Source: Dicyema japonicum (taxonomy: Eukaryota > Dicyemida > Rhombozoa > Dicyemidae). Taken from it: a stretch of 64,000 nt of DNA. The stretch lies in NCBI GenBank assembly GCA_011109175.1, contig RDEW01000036.1, positions 375,583 to 439,582 on the forward strand. The letters are read 5' to 3'. A model generated the notes under the pieces. The model searched no databases. It had not been told where the DNA came from and worked only from the letters and a program-made list of their open reading frames with translations. Numbering within the stretch: the stretch's first letter is position 1; the number at the start of each line of letters is the position of its first letter. Shown in pieces: positions 55,789 to 64,000 of the stretch. The position numbers were made by a program, and so were the translations under genes.

Positions 55789-56579
55789 ATGGGTCACGTG
55801 ACAGGTTTCAAAATTAACGCTTATTTTAGCTATCTTCATGTGTTTAATGATCTTTAACACTCAAAGCAAAGTAAATCACAAAAAATATGTCCAAATGGAT
55901 GATGATGGTGTTCCAATGTGGATAGAATTAGACTATGGTAATGTAACGTCGATTATCAGTGGAAGAATCACTGTGACTTATTTACATCACGACCAAGTGA
56001 AGAAATATTTGATGTTAGATTAAAATTCATTCACTTACTAAACCAAGACTCGTTTTCATAGGAGGAAAAGATTACAGGATCGCAGCTTTGATAGATGATG
56101 TTGCTCATATAACCTTTAAATATAAACGCATTCAAGATGAGGTTCAGGTATATCAGATGTATTTCTCAATTCAGAGTAAATCATTGTGTTTAATTTAGAT
56201 ACGTCCACATTCATAATAAAGTCGGATAACATTACTCATCATGTAGGTGAATATTATCAATGTAAACTATTCACAATTTGCAAAGAGAAATCATCCTTGA
56301 ATATATCGAATTTTAGAGTTCAATTTTTTAGAAACGACAAAATCAAAAAATTTACTGGAAATGGTTTAATTTTATATTTATTGATAAGCGATTGATTGCA
56401 ACGGAGTAGGAATACAAAAAATTACGAGAACTAGGCCTTCCAACCATGATTATGAACCATTGATTTATGGTCTTACTATTTCTGGAGTTTTTGTAACTTT
56501 ACTGGTAATTTACGTCAAAGTTAAATATCCTCACAAAAGACAAGATTTCTACACAACACCTATAGTTGAAAAATTATGA
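55789..56579 (+). CDS. LAMP-like type I membrane glycoprotein (intact)
   Basis: Exons joined across introns 55805-55829 (25 bp), 55997-56018 (22), 56176-56198 (23) and 56364-56388 (25) give ~230 aa in one clean frame. It starts with a signal peptide (A-I-F-M-C-L-M-I-F). The ectodomain has G-N-V-T-S-I-I-S-G-R-I-T-V-T-Y and A-H-I-T-F-K-Y. It continues with M-Y-F-S-I-Q-N-T-S, E-Y-Y-Q-C-K, S-L-N-I-S-N-F-R-V-Q-F-F and a D-C before the stalk. One TM helix (L-T-I-S-G-V-F-V-T-L-L-V-I-Y-V) precedes a K/H/R start and a tail with D-F-Y-T-T-P and stop at 56577. The order Y-x-C ... S-L-N ... V-Q-x-F ... C ... TM is the LAMP domain plan; LAMPs coat lysosomal membranes. The canonical C-terminal G-Y-x-x-hydrophobic sorting signal is not exact (Y-T-T-P). 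Two broken paralogues are at 3468 and 23221. Confidence 0.65.
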
Positions 56580-56984
56580 CAATTTGTTTTAATTTTAACG
56601 ACTAATTTTTAAATTTATATTTTTAACCAAAAACATCGTCATAGTTAGATTGGAAATATTCCACCCCGGCCTCCTTCACCAGTCTTCGCATTTCTTGGTG
56701 CTCATAGTGTCACGTTTGCGATTAGAAATTTCCTACCAGAAAATGACTTTTTTTAAGGTCAACAATTTAAATTTTTAAATCAAGTTACTTTTTAAGCTTA
56801 TTTTTTCAATTAACGTGCAACTTTCGGTTACTCTAATTATCACATAATGTGATGCTACGTTCAACCAGCTGGGTGATTTGATATACACCTAAGTGCCACG
56901 CTTCCAACAGAAAAATCCAGTTTTTATTGAATCATTCATCTAAAAAACATTTCGTTCTAACAGATTTATCACTTTTATTGATAT
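56580..56984. other. no recognisable feature
   Basis: AT-rich sequence downstream of the LAMP-like gene. Confidence 0.4.
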
Positions 56985-57182
56985 TTCTTAGTGATGGTGA
57001 AGACATCCGAAAGATTAGAATACGCCTAAGAAAAAGCGAATCTAGATAGACTAGTGGAGATTTCTTATGATATGAGCAAGTGGAGGAAAATGAATATTTT
57101 GTTATCCTCTCGGGCTCAACATATTTTTTATGACCATGGTATGGCGGGAATGAGTTATTTCTCAGGTGATGATGATGCTTGA
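56985..57182 (+). mobile_element. RTE 3'-end fragment
   Basis: The plus strand reads Y-D-M-S-K-W-R-K-M-N-I-L-L and Y-D-H-G-M-A, then F-S-G-D-D-D-A and a stop at 57180. This parallels the C-terminus of RTE copy 3 (Y-D-M-G-K-W-R-K-M ... H-D-H-G-L-A ... F-S-G-D-N-N-A). Confidence 0.7.
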
Positions 57183-57361
57183 TTTTCTCACCCAATTTAC
57201 CGACTTTTGAATTGATAAAGTAATTTTTGAACTTTGTAGAACAACACGCTGAAAAATAGGCCTTCTAAGTCTCAACACAATTGGGTTTTTGTCGCTTGAA
57301 AAACCATAACGAACATTCCATGAAATATATCCAGCCATAGAGGGAGAGCAGAGGCATAGGT

Positions 57362-57677
57362 NNNNNNNNNNNNNNNNNNNNNNNNNNNNNNNNNNNNNNN
57401 NNNNNNNNNNNNNNNNNNNNNNNNNNNNNNNNNNNNNNNNNNNNNNNNNNNNNNNNNNNNNNNNNNNNNNNNNNNNNNNNNNNNNNNNNNNNNNNNNNNN
57501 NNNNNNNNNNNNNNNNNNNNNNNNNNNNNNNNNNNNNNNNNNNNNNNNNNNNNNNNNNNNNNNNNNNNNNNNNNNNNNNNNNNNNNNNNNNNNNNNNNNN
57601 NNNNNNNNNNNNNNNNNNNNNNNNNNNNNNNNNNNNNNNNNNNNNNNNNNNNNNNNNNNNNNNNNNNNNNNNNNNNN
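57362..57677. other. assembly gap (Ns)
   Basis: 316 consecutive Ns. A further isolated N sits at 60087 inside an RT fragment. Sequence on either side does not obviously belong to one repeat. Confidence 1.
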
Positions 57678-57743
57678 ATAAAATAAATTTTCGTTAATAA
57701 AATATTTTTGTTTAAAAATAAAAAATTATTTCCTGGATACAGA

Positions 57744-58283
57744 ATGGACCCAGATGCGACCCAATCAAGTTCCACCATAAAAGACATTCAGAAAAAGATA
57801 GAAGAGGCCTTTTTGGTGTTTGACCATGAACAAAACCAGACCATTGATGTCCGAGAGGCAGGGACTGTGATCCGCTCACTGGGAATATGTCCAACCGAGA
57901 GCGAAATTGGAGACCTTATCATGGAAATGGAGGTTGGTCAGTCTAATCATTCAAGGATGACAAAAAAGAGGGGAGCATTTCCCTTGAAAAGTTCTCCTCT
58001 GTGCTTACTCTGATTCTGCTTGAAAAGAGCTATCGTCCAGCGGGGGAAAAGCTACTGATGAAGGCCTTCCAAACACTGGATATCAATAATAATGGTATTT
58101 TCATTCCTTATCACGGGGTATCTTACATTTGAGGAGTTGACCACTTATATGACTGAGAATGGGGAGCCTTTCACCGCCGATGAGATGGAGGAGATGACTT
58201 CCCATGCGACTTCTATAAATCCTGATTCTTTAATGTACAAGGATTATATCATTTCCATGATCCCCGACGACCTGATTTACTAA
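57744..58283 (+). CDS. DRC8: DRC8/EFCAB2, nexin-dynein regulatory complex EF-hand protein
   Basis: Calmodulin-like subunit of the nexin-dynein regulatory complex of motile cilia. Joined exons match EFCAB2 closely: A-F-L-V-F-D-H-E-Q-N-Q-T-I-D-V-R-E (EF-hand 1), R-S-L-G-I-C-P-T-E-S-E, K-F-S-S-V-L-T, A-F-Q-T-L-D-I-N-N-N-G-Y-L-T-F-E-E-L (EF-hand 3), M-T-E-N-G-E-P-F-T, Y-K-D-Y-I. About 165 aa, the family's usual size. Intron 1 is 57933-57955 (23 bp, GT..AG). Intron 2 is 58095-58116 (22 bp) and restores N-N-N-G-Y-L but ends CGG, not AG. Start Met at 57744 follows ACAGA; the N-terminal ~10 residues are variable in the family. Its presence implies motile cilia. Confidence 0.92.
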
Positions 58284-58313
58284 TCTAAATTAATTCTACA
58301 ATATAACCTCTTA

Positions 58314-58528
58314 ATGACGATCCACCATGGAATTAAGGTATCAGAAAATTCTCCATCTCCACCTTCTAGCAAATTGGCATTCTGAAGACAGTGATGCGGA
58401 AAGTAGAGAGGAAATTGATAAGACCAGAGAAGGAGGATCATTTACAGTTAACAACTCTGAAGGAGGATTATATCCCTCGTTGGGAATCACGACTCCTCAG
58501 ATCTCATCACTTCTTACAGGTTCGGTGA
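58314..58528 (+). CDS. small hypothetical protein
   Basis: Starts 31 bp after the DRC8 stop. M-T-I-H-H-G-I-K, a possible 32-bp intron 58338-58369 (GTATCAG..CTTCTAG), then Q-I-G-I-L-K-T-V-M-R-K-V-E-R-K-L, D-Y-I-P-R-W-E-S-R-L-L-R and stop at 58526 (or a donor at 58520). About 60 residues, strongly basic and amphipathic helical. Not recognised; size and charge would suit a small mitochondrial or ribosomal-type protein, but that is a guess. Close spacing to DRC8 could mean a shared transcript. Confidence 0.35.
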
Positions 58529-58723
58529 GCTATTCGTACCTTTTCACCCTTGTCGTGTCTTAATTTAACCAATATGTGAAGATGTGCTGACCACGGTGAT
58601 TTACTTTGAATTCCTTCACCTTATCTTGTCCGGTCTTAGGCATCAGTAGATCAAAAGCCACCCAATACCACATCGCCATTTCCCAAATGGAATCTACTTG
58701 CGTCTCTACCAAGGTCTTGGCTT

Positions 58724-58778
58724 CTGCAGATTTTTCTAGCACCAACCAAGGCAATGCAGATTTTTCTAGCACCAACCA
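58724..58778. repeat. tandem duplication, ~30-bp unit
   Basis: GCAGATTTTTCTAGCACCAA occurs twice, 30 bp apart. The opposite strand here has a 71-codon frame (58560-58775) with W-E-M-A-M-W-Y-W-V-A-F-D that I could not identify. Confidence 0.8.
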
Positions 58779-58779
58779 T

Positions 58780-58980
58780 TCAGGAATTGAAAAACTTGTC
58801 AGAGATAATGAATTTATCGGAAATAAAATTTTAAGATTGGGTCCCTATAACCCTATGATCAACCCAATTGAGAATATTTGGTCAGTTTTCAAAGCTGATG
58901 TAAAAAGACACATTGCTACAGATATGAAAAATATTTTGGATGGTGTGAAAACAAGAAGCTTTGTCAACTACGGAGTTTGA
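58780..58980 (+). mobile_element. Tc1/mariner-type (DDE_3) transposase C-terminal fragment
   Basis: The frame reads L-R-L-G-P-Y-N-P-M-I-N-P-I-E-N-I-W-S, the conserved block around the third acidic residue (P-x-x-x-P-I-E-N-x-W) of Tc1/mariner/IS630-like transposases. A basic V-K-R-H-I helix and a stop at 58978 follow. No upstream DDE residues or TIRs seen; truncated remnant. Confidence 0.7.
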
Positions 58981-59120
58981 CTTCAAAAAAGTTTAGAAGA
59001 AAGTATGATTAACTCATTATAATCACTCCATCTCTATGCAACACCGTAATTGCTAGAATTCAGAAGTTGGCCCCATCGGTGTTAAATAATGATGACATGG
59101 CTTATTAAATAATTTTATTG

Positions 59121-59282
59121 TTCCACTTTGCTTTTTGTTAAGAACCCACTTTGATTTTGGTAAGACCCACTTTGCTTTTTGCGTAAGTAGCACTTTGCTT
59201 TTGGTAAGTACCACTTTGATTTTGGTAAGTACCACTTTGCTTTTGGTAAAGTACCACTTTGCTTTTGGTAAGACCCACTTTA
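59121..59282. repeat. ~22-bp minisatellite, ~7 copies
   Basis: Units of CCACTTTG(C/A)TTTTGGTAAGTA with small variations. The antisense frames give lysine/valine-rich repetitive peptides, which I treat as shadows. Confidence 0.85.
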
Positions 59283-59379
59283 AACCTGAAATGGTATAGT
59301 GTATATCCGTATATTGATAGAGAGGAGTGGCCTCCACAGAATAGACAAACCAGGTTTTCCCAGACATCCCTTGGTAATG

Positions 59380-59575
59380 GAAGAGGAATGAATTCTGTTA
59401 TAATCGAGTCTTTAGTGGACTCTTGTGGAGACAAATCGTGTATCTGCTTCAAGCAACCTCAGTCATTAATCGATTGAAGAGAGAATGAATTTCTGCTATA
59501 ATCGAGTTTTAGTCGACTCTTTTGGAGACACAAAATCGTGTATTTGCTTCAAGCAACATCAGTCTTGAGGACTGA
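59380..59575. repeat. two-copy ~100-bp tandem duplication
   Basis: Copy 1 about 59380-59477 and copy 2 about 59481-59575 share TATAATCGAGT and GCTTCAAGCAAC; by eye ~85% identical. A third repeat type (37-bp unit with TTTTATTTTAAACTCAGTAA, ~2.5 copies) follows at 59611-59700. Confidence 0.8.
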
Positions 59576-59733
59576 ATGGAGTGGAGGATAGTATTCGAGT
59601 ATATGTTGTCACATTTTAAATTTTTATTTTAAACTCAGTAAAATGTCACATTTTTAAATTTTTATTTTAAACTCAGTAAAATTTTTATTTTAAACTCTTT
59701 GGTTTTTTGAAAATGAAATTATTAAATCAAAAA

Positions 59734-60281
59734 CGGGTGTACAACAAGGAGATCCGCTCGGACCTCTATTATTTGCCTTGACCATTGATGAGGTTGTGAG
59801 TTCAATTGATGCTCAGCTAAATCTCTGGTACCTCGATGATGCCACAATTGGAGGATCGTTCAAAGAAACATACAATTCATTACGTAAAGCGTTACCCGCT
59901 TTAAAACATTTGGGCTTGGACATCAATGTTAACAAATCAGAGCTAATAAATGTCTCATATCCATACACCGACTTCCTCTCTATCAAGGAGTCTTTTAACG
60001 AACTGCTTCCTGGGATCCCGACTGTGCCAGTTGATAAATTATATTTCCTCGGATGCCCACTCAGCGAAGAAGAACTCAAGAACCATNCACACGCTTATTT
60101 CATAAGCAATAAGAATATGATCAAACAATATGGGACTATGACTATACAGAACATCTTCAATTCACGGCGAATACAACAATATAATCCAAAATTGACCAAT
60201 ATAATTAGATTCCTAAACTACAATATTTCATACAACTCTTTTTGGAAGATTTCGAAACGGATCAAACACACCTTACCATAA
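59734..60281 (+). mobile_element. REL-type LINE RT fragment (YLDD)
   Basis: Opens with G-V-Q-Q-G-D-P-L-G-P-L-L-F and L-W-Y-L-D-D-A-T-I-G-G, then L-G-L-D-I-N-V-N-K-S-E and F-L-G-C-P-L, the same motifs as the RT at 8041-10528 (G-V-Q-Q-G-D-P-L-G-P; W-Y-L-D-D-C-T-L-G-G; I-L-G-C-P-L). The frame is open for ~180 codons apart from one N. 5'-truncated exactly before RT motif B; similarity fades near 60150, beyond which the frame is low-complexity. Confidence 0.75.
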
Positions 60282-60487
60282 AAGAACACTCCATACCTTT
60301 AATGGTCTGGCCGCGTGGCGCCAGGTGGTACTATGTGGATTGTTGAAAAAAAATATTTTCCTTCCCTCGGATAGCGTCATTGGATCCACCTTACCGAATA
60401 GATGTCTAATTTCTCTCCGGAAACAAGAAGATTTGGAGTCTTTGGAGTTTTGGGAACATAGAGTAAGGGTACTGCTCAAGGATTCCA

Positions 60488-61211
60488 TTACCATAACAAA
60501 TAGTTGAGGGATAATGAATCTCCTTGCAGAATTCCACGTCCCAGTTTTACAGAACCAATTCTTCTTTCATCTAAGTGGAGATTTAAATTCCAGTTCTTCA
60601 CTATGGTCTTTACAAAGTTGACAATCCAACGGGGTTTTCCTGAACAGTCGAACGGGGTTTTCCGATACATGAAATAAAAATTCATGGTCAACAGAATCAA
60701 AGGCCTTCTTCACATCAACCCAAGCAAAATAAAGGGCGTATCTACACTCATTATTCAAGCATTGATTAATAAGGGTCTGTTCCTAAGTGCACTGACAATG
60801 TTTCCTCGTTCCCAGTTTATTGTCGTCAGATAATAGGTCAAACAAATCCACAAAATCTGAAAGTTTGGCATTAACACATTTGGTAATAAGTTTATATAAT
60901 GTTGGCATACACGCTATAAAACGTAAGTCTTTGGGAGTCTCACAATCATCCTTTATAGGAATTAAATATGTTATTCCAGTATAAAACCAACGTTCAGGCA
61001 TATATTCCCCATTAATAATTCGGTTAATCTCAATACATAAAAAGCCATGTAAAGATTCCATTTTCTTAATAAAGAACTTATATGAACCATCGCATCCACA
61101 CGCCTTCTTAATCTGGGAGACATTTAATAACATATAGGATAAACTCATTTGTGAACTCTGGCAACATGTTTTCAATACCAGATTTACTTTACCAACACTG
61201 TCAAATGACAC
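60488..61211 (-). mobile_element. second REL-type LINE RT fragment (R2/HERO-like)
   Basis: Reading leftward: G-C-D-G-S-Y-K-F, M-P-E-R-W-F-Y-T-G-I-T-Y-L-I-P, D-L-R-F-I-A-C-M-P-T-L-Y-K-L-I-T-K, A-W-V-D-V-K-K-A-F-D-S-V, then after breaks I-L-Q-G-D-S-L-S. The T-x-L-I-P-K-D ... R-P-I-x-C-L-P-T-x-Y-K-L pattern is typical of R2/NeSL/HERO-group RTs (family knowledge). Palm and endonuclease are missing. Distinct from the YLDD family next to it. Confidence 0.65.
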
Positions 61212-61624
61212 GTGAATCTATTGTCATTTAGATCATACTTTTTTCAAGAACGAGATACAATCCTCTTATCGAAACCATGTATCGTAATTTCATTGCTTGC
61301 TGATAGGTTCAGAAAAATCTATCTTCGATTTAATTCAAAACAACAGTTGTCCTTACGAAAGTCCTTCCTCGAATAATGTACAGCTATTGCTTCTTCTTAA
61401 TTCTGACGGTTACATAATAGAGCCTCAATCTTGGCAACCTTAACTTTTTTGGCCCTTTTGAATCTATAGACACAAAGAACATTTATAACATTTTGTTATT
61501 CAAACACAAAGAGAGTTATCTGGAATTACACTTTAAACGACAAGTTGAAATATGGATGTGACCTTTGATTAGGGATTCACCTTTATCCGACATATTGAAA
61601 ACAAGTAACTTCTGCTCTGAAAAA
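61212..61624. other. no recognisable feature
   Basis: Unique-looking sequence before the segmental duplication; no open frame of note. Confidence 0.35.
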
Positions 61625-63101
61625 AATGAGAATTTTAAAAGTGTTCTCAAAAAAACTTGAAGATCAAATAAGTTCATATTGACAAGTTATGGACAATTTA
61701 ATCGACCAACGATGAAATATGCAAGTCCTTCATGGGAAATGCAATATATCACGATCTTCCTCATTAAAATTATCTGCAATCGAGAAGACTGCAATAAAGT
61801 TAATTGTACCAGAACACAATATACAACACATTGAAAACTTTTTAATTGAACTACAACTGAAACTATTAAAGGAAGCTATTCTACCGAGCTGCCCTCTATC
61901 CAAATATTATCGAATTATTTACAATCATTCAGAAAATTTGAGCCGATGTCATGTCCAATGAGAAGAGCTGCTCAGGATTCTCGAAACTGCCGGAGTAGTC
62001 GTCTTTTTTGTCGGTCTGAATTCATTTAGTTTGATAAGAACTTTTATTTCTCTCCTTGACCCAGTAATCTGAGGGGAATAATAATAAATTGAGCCGCACT
62101 TGCTTGTGAGGTTACCGATATAGCCGCATGCGTTCTATCGTTCGATAAACCATCGAGAAAGATCAAAGAAGAATCCTGTAGCAAATTTGCTTTCGAACTT
62201 TCTACCTCTTGGATATATCTTATTCTAACATCTATCTCCTGACTAGCATGATGATATTATATTCAACTCATTCGAGACAATCAATGTGGAGCACCAACAA
62301 TCTCATTTTTATCCTACATGTTAGTAAGATCCTTGTAGCAGACTAAATTGAGTTGATGCATAGTCCACAACATAGTCCTTAAATATCCAGTAGTTAGTCA
62401 ATTGCCAAATAAATGCCAACAGCTATTAGGCAAACCTTCGAATTAGATTGAGAGAACAGAAGGTAGACATTCTACAGTTTTTTCCTCCCCATACATACTT
62501 AAAACTACCTGGTTATGGATTTCATGATCTAACTATTCCGTATTAGATGAATCAAATATAAAATCACAACCTTCAAACTCTTTTGTTGAAATAACATTTT
62601 TTTCTGTTATTTAATGATTTGAATCTGAACAAAAATTAAGTTAAATAATAGATTTAGGTCAACATAAACTACTTACTCTTGTCAAATCTTATCAAATATC
62701 TGAATATCCGATAGAAACAATCAATTTTCGATACTATGAAAGATATGATCATCCGCACGTCAGTGATCTTGAAACTGAGCATCATAGGTAGGGCTTTTAT
62801 GTTTTTCTTGAAACTCATGCAATGTCAATAATTTAATAAAAAAATACATAAAATAGGTCAACCAAATGAATTTTAGCAAAAATATAATGCATATATACTT
62901 AATTATGTTTTTCACTGAAAGGAACTAAAACTTGCAAAATTCAATATGTTTTTAATGGTGAAATAAATCCGCATTGAAAAATGATTTGAGATCTGAGGAA
63001 AACTAATTCTTATGTACAACGTACTGATGATGACTGGGTAAATAAAGACACTACAGAGAGTCCAGACCTTCGATGCTGGGTCATTTTATTTCAACTATTT
63101 T

Positions 63102-63315
63102 TGATTATTATTGTTATTAAAACTCAAAAATCAACGATAAATTAAATAACTACATAGCCATCAGGTGATTTTGGCCGCCTCGAGTAGCCATCTCATTCTT
63201 GGTCGGTGTTCTTCCCGGGTTCAAACGCATTTCTAGATTGGGCAGGGGTTTCTAATTTTTTCGAAAGGTAGTAAAGCTCCCTTATTGATTCAGTTAGTAT
63301 GGCGACCTCATTAAT
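63102..63315 (-). mobile_element. LINE 3'-end insertion specific to copy B
   Basis: Interrupts sequence that is continuous in copy A near 30670-30690. The left edge is an ATTATTGTTATTAAAA tail, followed by the same 3'-terminal segment as 1968-2065. Element orientation is minus, 5'-truncated to ~200 bp. Confidence 0.75.
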
Positions 63316-63415
63316 TAATTAAACTTATAAATTTGGTTATAAAATTAAGTAATTTATTAATTAGTCAATTGATTAATTCAAATTCATTCATTTATTTTAA
63401 CAACGAGATTTTCTC

Positions 63416-64000
63416 ATGAGATGCTGTAAATTTTTCCTTAGACGAGAATATAATAGATTAATTCAAATTATAATCCTTGTACTATAATATTTAATGAATA
63501 GTCGATGCTTCTTATTATTTTATTTCGCACTAAACTTACCTTCAATGATTATCAAGTGAAATACAAGTTTCTCTTTGTCGTAATTTCAGGTTAAATAAAC
63601 TTATTATTGATAGATCCGAACAACGTGCAGAAAAGGGATGCCATAAGGGAAACATGGGGAAACGTAATGCTATTGGAAAAATTAAATTCTAAAATTTTTT
63701 TCTTTGTCGGACAAAGTAAGAGAAGGAAAATGTCGTTGATAGAGAACGAACAAAAATTTCATAAGGACATTGTCATTAGCAAAAATTTTATAGAAGATTA
63801 CACAAATTTGCGACTAAAAGTTGAAAATGCACTCACGTGGGCATTGAATGAGTATAGAAATTTTGATTACTTCATTAAAATTGACGACGATGTCCTATTG
63901 AATGTTGAAAATCTTTTTCTGTTGCTACAAAAAAGTTTACCAAAAAAGTTTTACTTCACTCCATTCATATTTTGTTCAATGAGCCTTAATCTATATCCAA
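63416..64000 (+). CDS. beta-1,3-galactosyltransferase-like paralogue, 3' end beyond window
   Basis: Second GT31 gene with the same architecture and intron positions as 30765-31721. It has a basic N-terminus, TM (I-I-I-L-S-M-L-L-I-I-L-F after removal of a 23-bp intron), F-L-F-V-V-I-S, a 24-bp intron, R-D-A-I-R-E-T-W-G and I-K-I-D-D-D-V. The visible frame is intact and most differences are conservative, suggesting a retained functional duplicate. The part with the Y-P-D-Y-C-G-G and E-D-V motifs lies outside the window. Confidence 0.88.

Larger units (their letters stand above)
61625..64000. repeat. segmental duplication, copy B (runs off window)
   Basis: Collinear with 28613-31400: LINE fragment with (AAT)n tail near 62078, intergenic blocks (e.g. 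GAATCTGAACAAAAATTAAG at 62625 and 29574), and the galactosyltransferase gene. It differs by an extra ~210-bp LINE piece at 63102-63315 and lacks some sequence present at 29820-30480. Confidence 0.8.

Noticed and set aside
57272-57787. 171-codon minus-strand frame
   Set aside because: It is open only because it spans the run of Ns, and its ends are antisense to the DRC8 first exon.
59053-59452. Overlapping minus-strand Lys/Val-rich frames of 104 codons
   Set aside because: They read the 22-bp minisatellite; composition is a product of the repeat and there is no non-repetitive coding flank.
1-64000. Myxozoan origin (also AT-rich, parasitic, fast 18S)
   Set aside because: MKS1 and DRC8 are ciliary genes; myxozoans lack cilia, and the 22-25 bp introns fit dicyemids better.
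1-64000. Ciliate origin because of ~22-bp introns
   Set aside because: TAA, TAG and TGA all act as stops in the recognised genes and elements, and gene families such as basonuclin, SLC6 and GT31 point to an animal.

Overview
The window looks like nuclear DNA of a small, fast-evolving ciliated animal. Protein genes match animal families: SLC6 transporter, MKS1, DRC8/EFCAB2, beta-1,3-galactosyltransferase, basonuclin, a LAMP-like glycoprotein and a proteasome beta subunit. Almost every intron I could place is 21-29 bp long with GT..AG ends. Because of these introns most genes only appear when exons are joined by eye. Introns averaging about 26 bp are a published hallmark of dicyemid mesozoans, so a dicyemid (or close relative) is my leading inference; it is not proven. 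MKS1 and DRC8 imply cilia, which argues against the non-ciliated Myxozoa. Stop codons behave as in the standard code.

Layout. 1-1 kb: proteasome beta-like gene. 2-10.5 kb: retroelement graveyard holding a decayed LAMP-like gene (minus strand), the first ~1.1 kb of an 18S rRNA gene, two copies of a 130-bp LINE 5' block with a 2A-like motif, and a poly(A)-tailed LINE with a restriction-like endonuclease domain. 10.6-12.8 kb: MKS1, with at least 16 tiny introns. 13.8-14.5 kb: unidentified gene. 15.3-17.1 kb: SLC6 transporter. 17.3-19.6 kb: unidentified coding stretches, including a tyrosine-rich minus-strand protein. 19.7-20.9 kb: 112-bp satellite. 23.2-24.7 kb: second LAMP-like locus carrying a 51-bp minisatellite in its stalk. 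25-28.4 kb: RT and RTE remnants. 28.6-31.7 kb: segmental duplication copy A with a galactosyltransferase gene. Copy B occupies 61.6-64 kb and runs off the end. 31.9-40.9 kb: dense LINE cluster around a nearly intact RTE. 41-42.7 and 49.3-52.6 kb: two versions of a complex repeat, one with an inverted centre and a TIR transposon inserted. 45-45.8 kb: basonuclin. 52.6-54.7 kb: more RTE. 55.8-56.6 kb: intact LAMP-like gene. 57.7-58.5 kb: DRC8 and a small unknown gene. 59-61.2 kb: repeats and RT fragments.

The genes do not form an operon or pathway. Shared themes are cilium assembly and motility (MKS1, DRC8) and cell-surface or lysosomal glycoproteins (LAMP-like family, galactosyltransferases). 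The non-coding majority is non-LTR retrotransposon debris of at least four lineages: RTE, a Jockey/CR1-like family with a 2A-like leader, and two REL-endonuclease-type RTs. Single-base frame breaks recur; some may be assembly indels rather than true mutations. There is a 316-bp gap and an isolated N at 60087.
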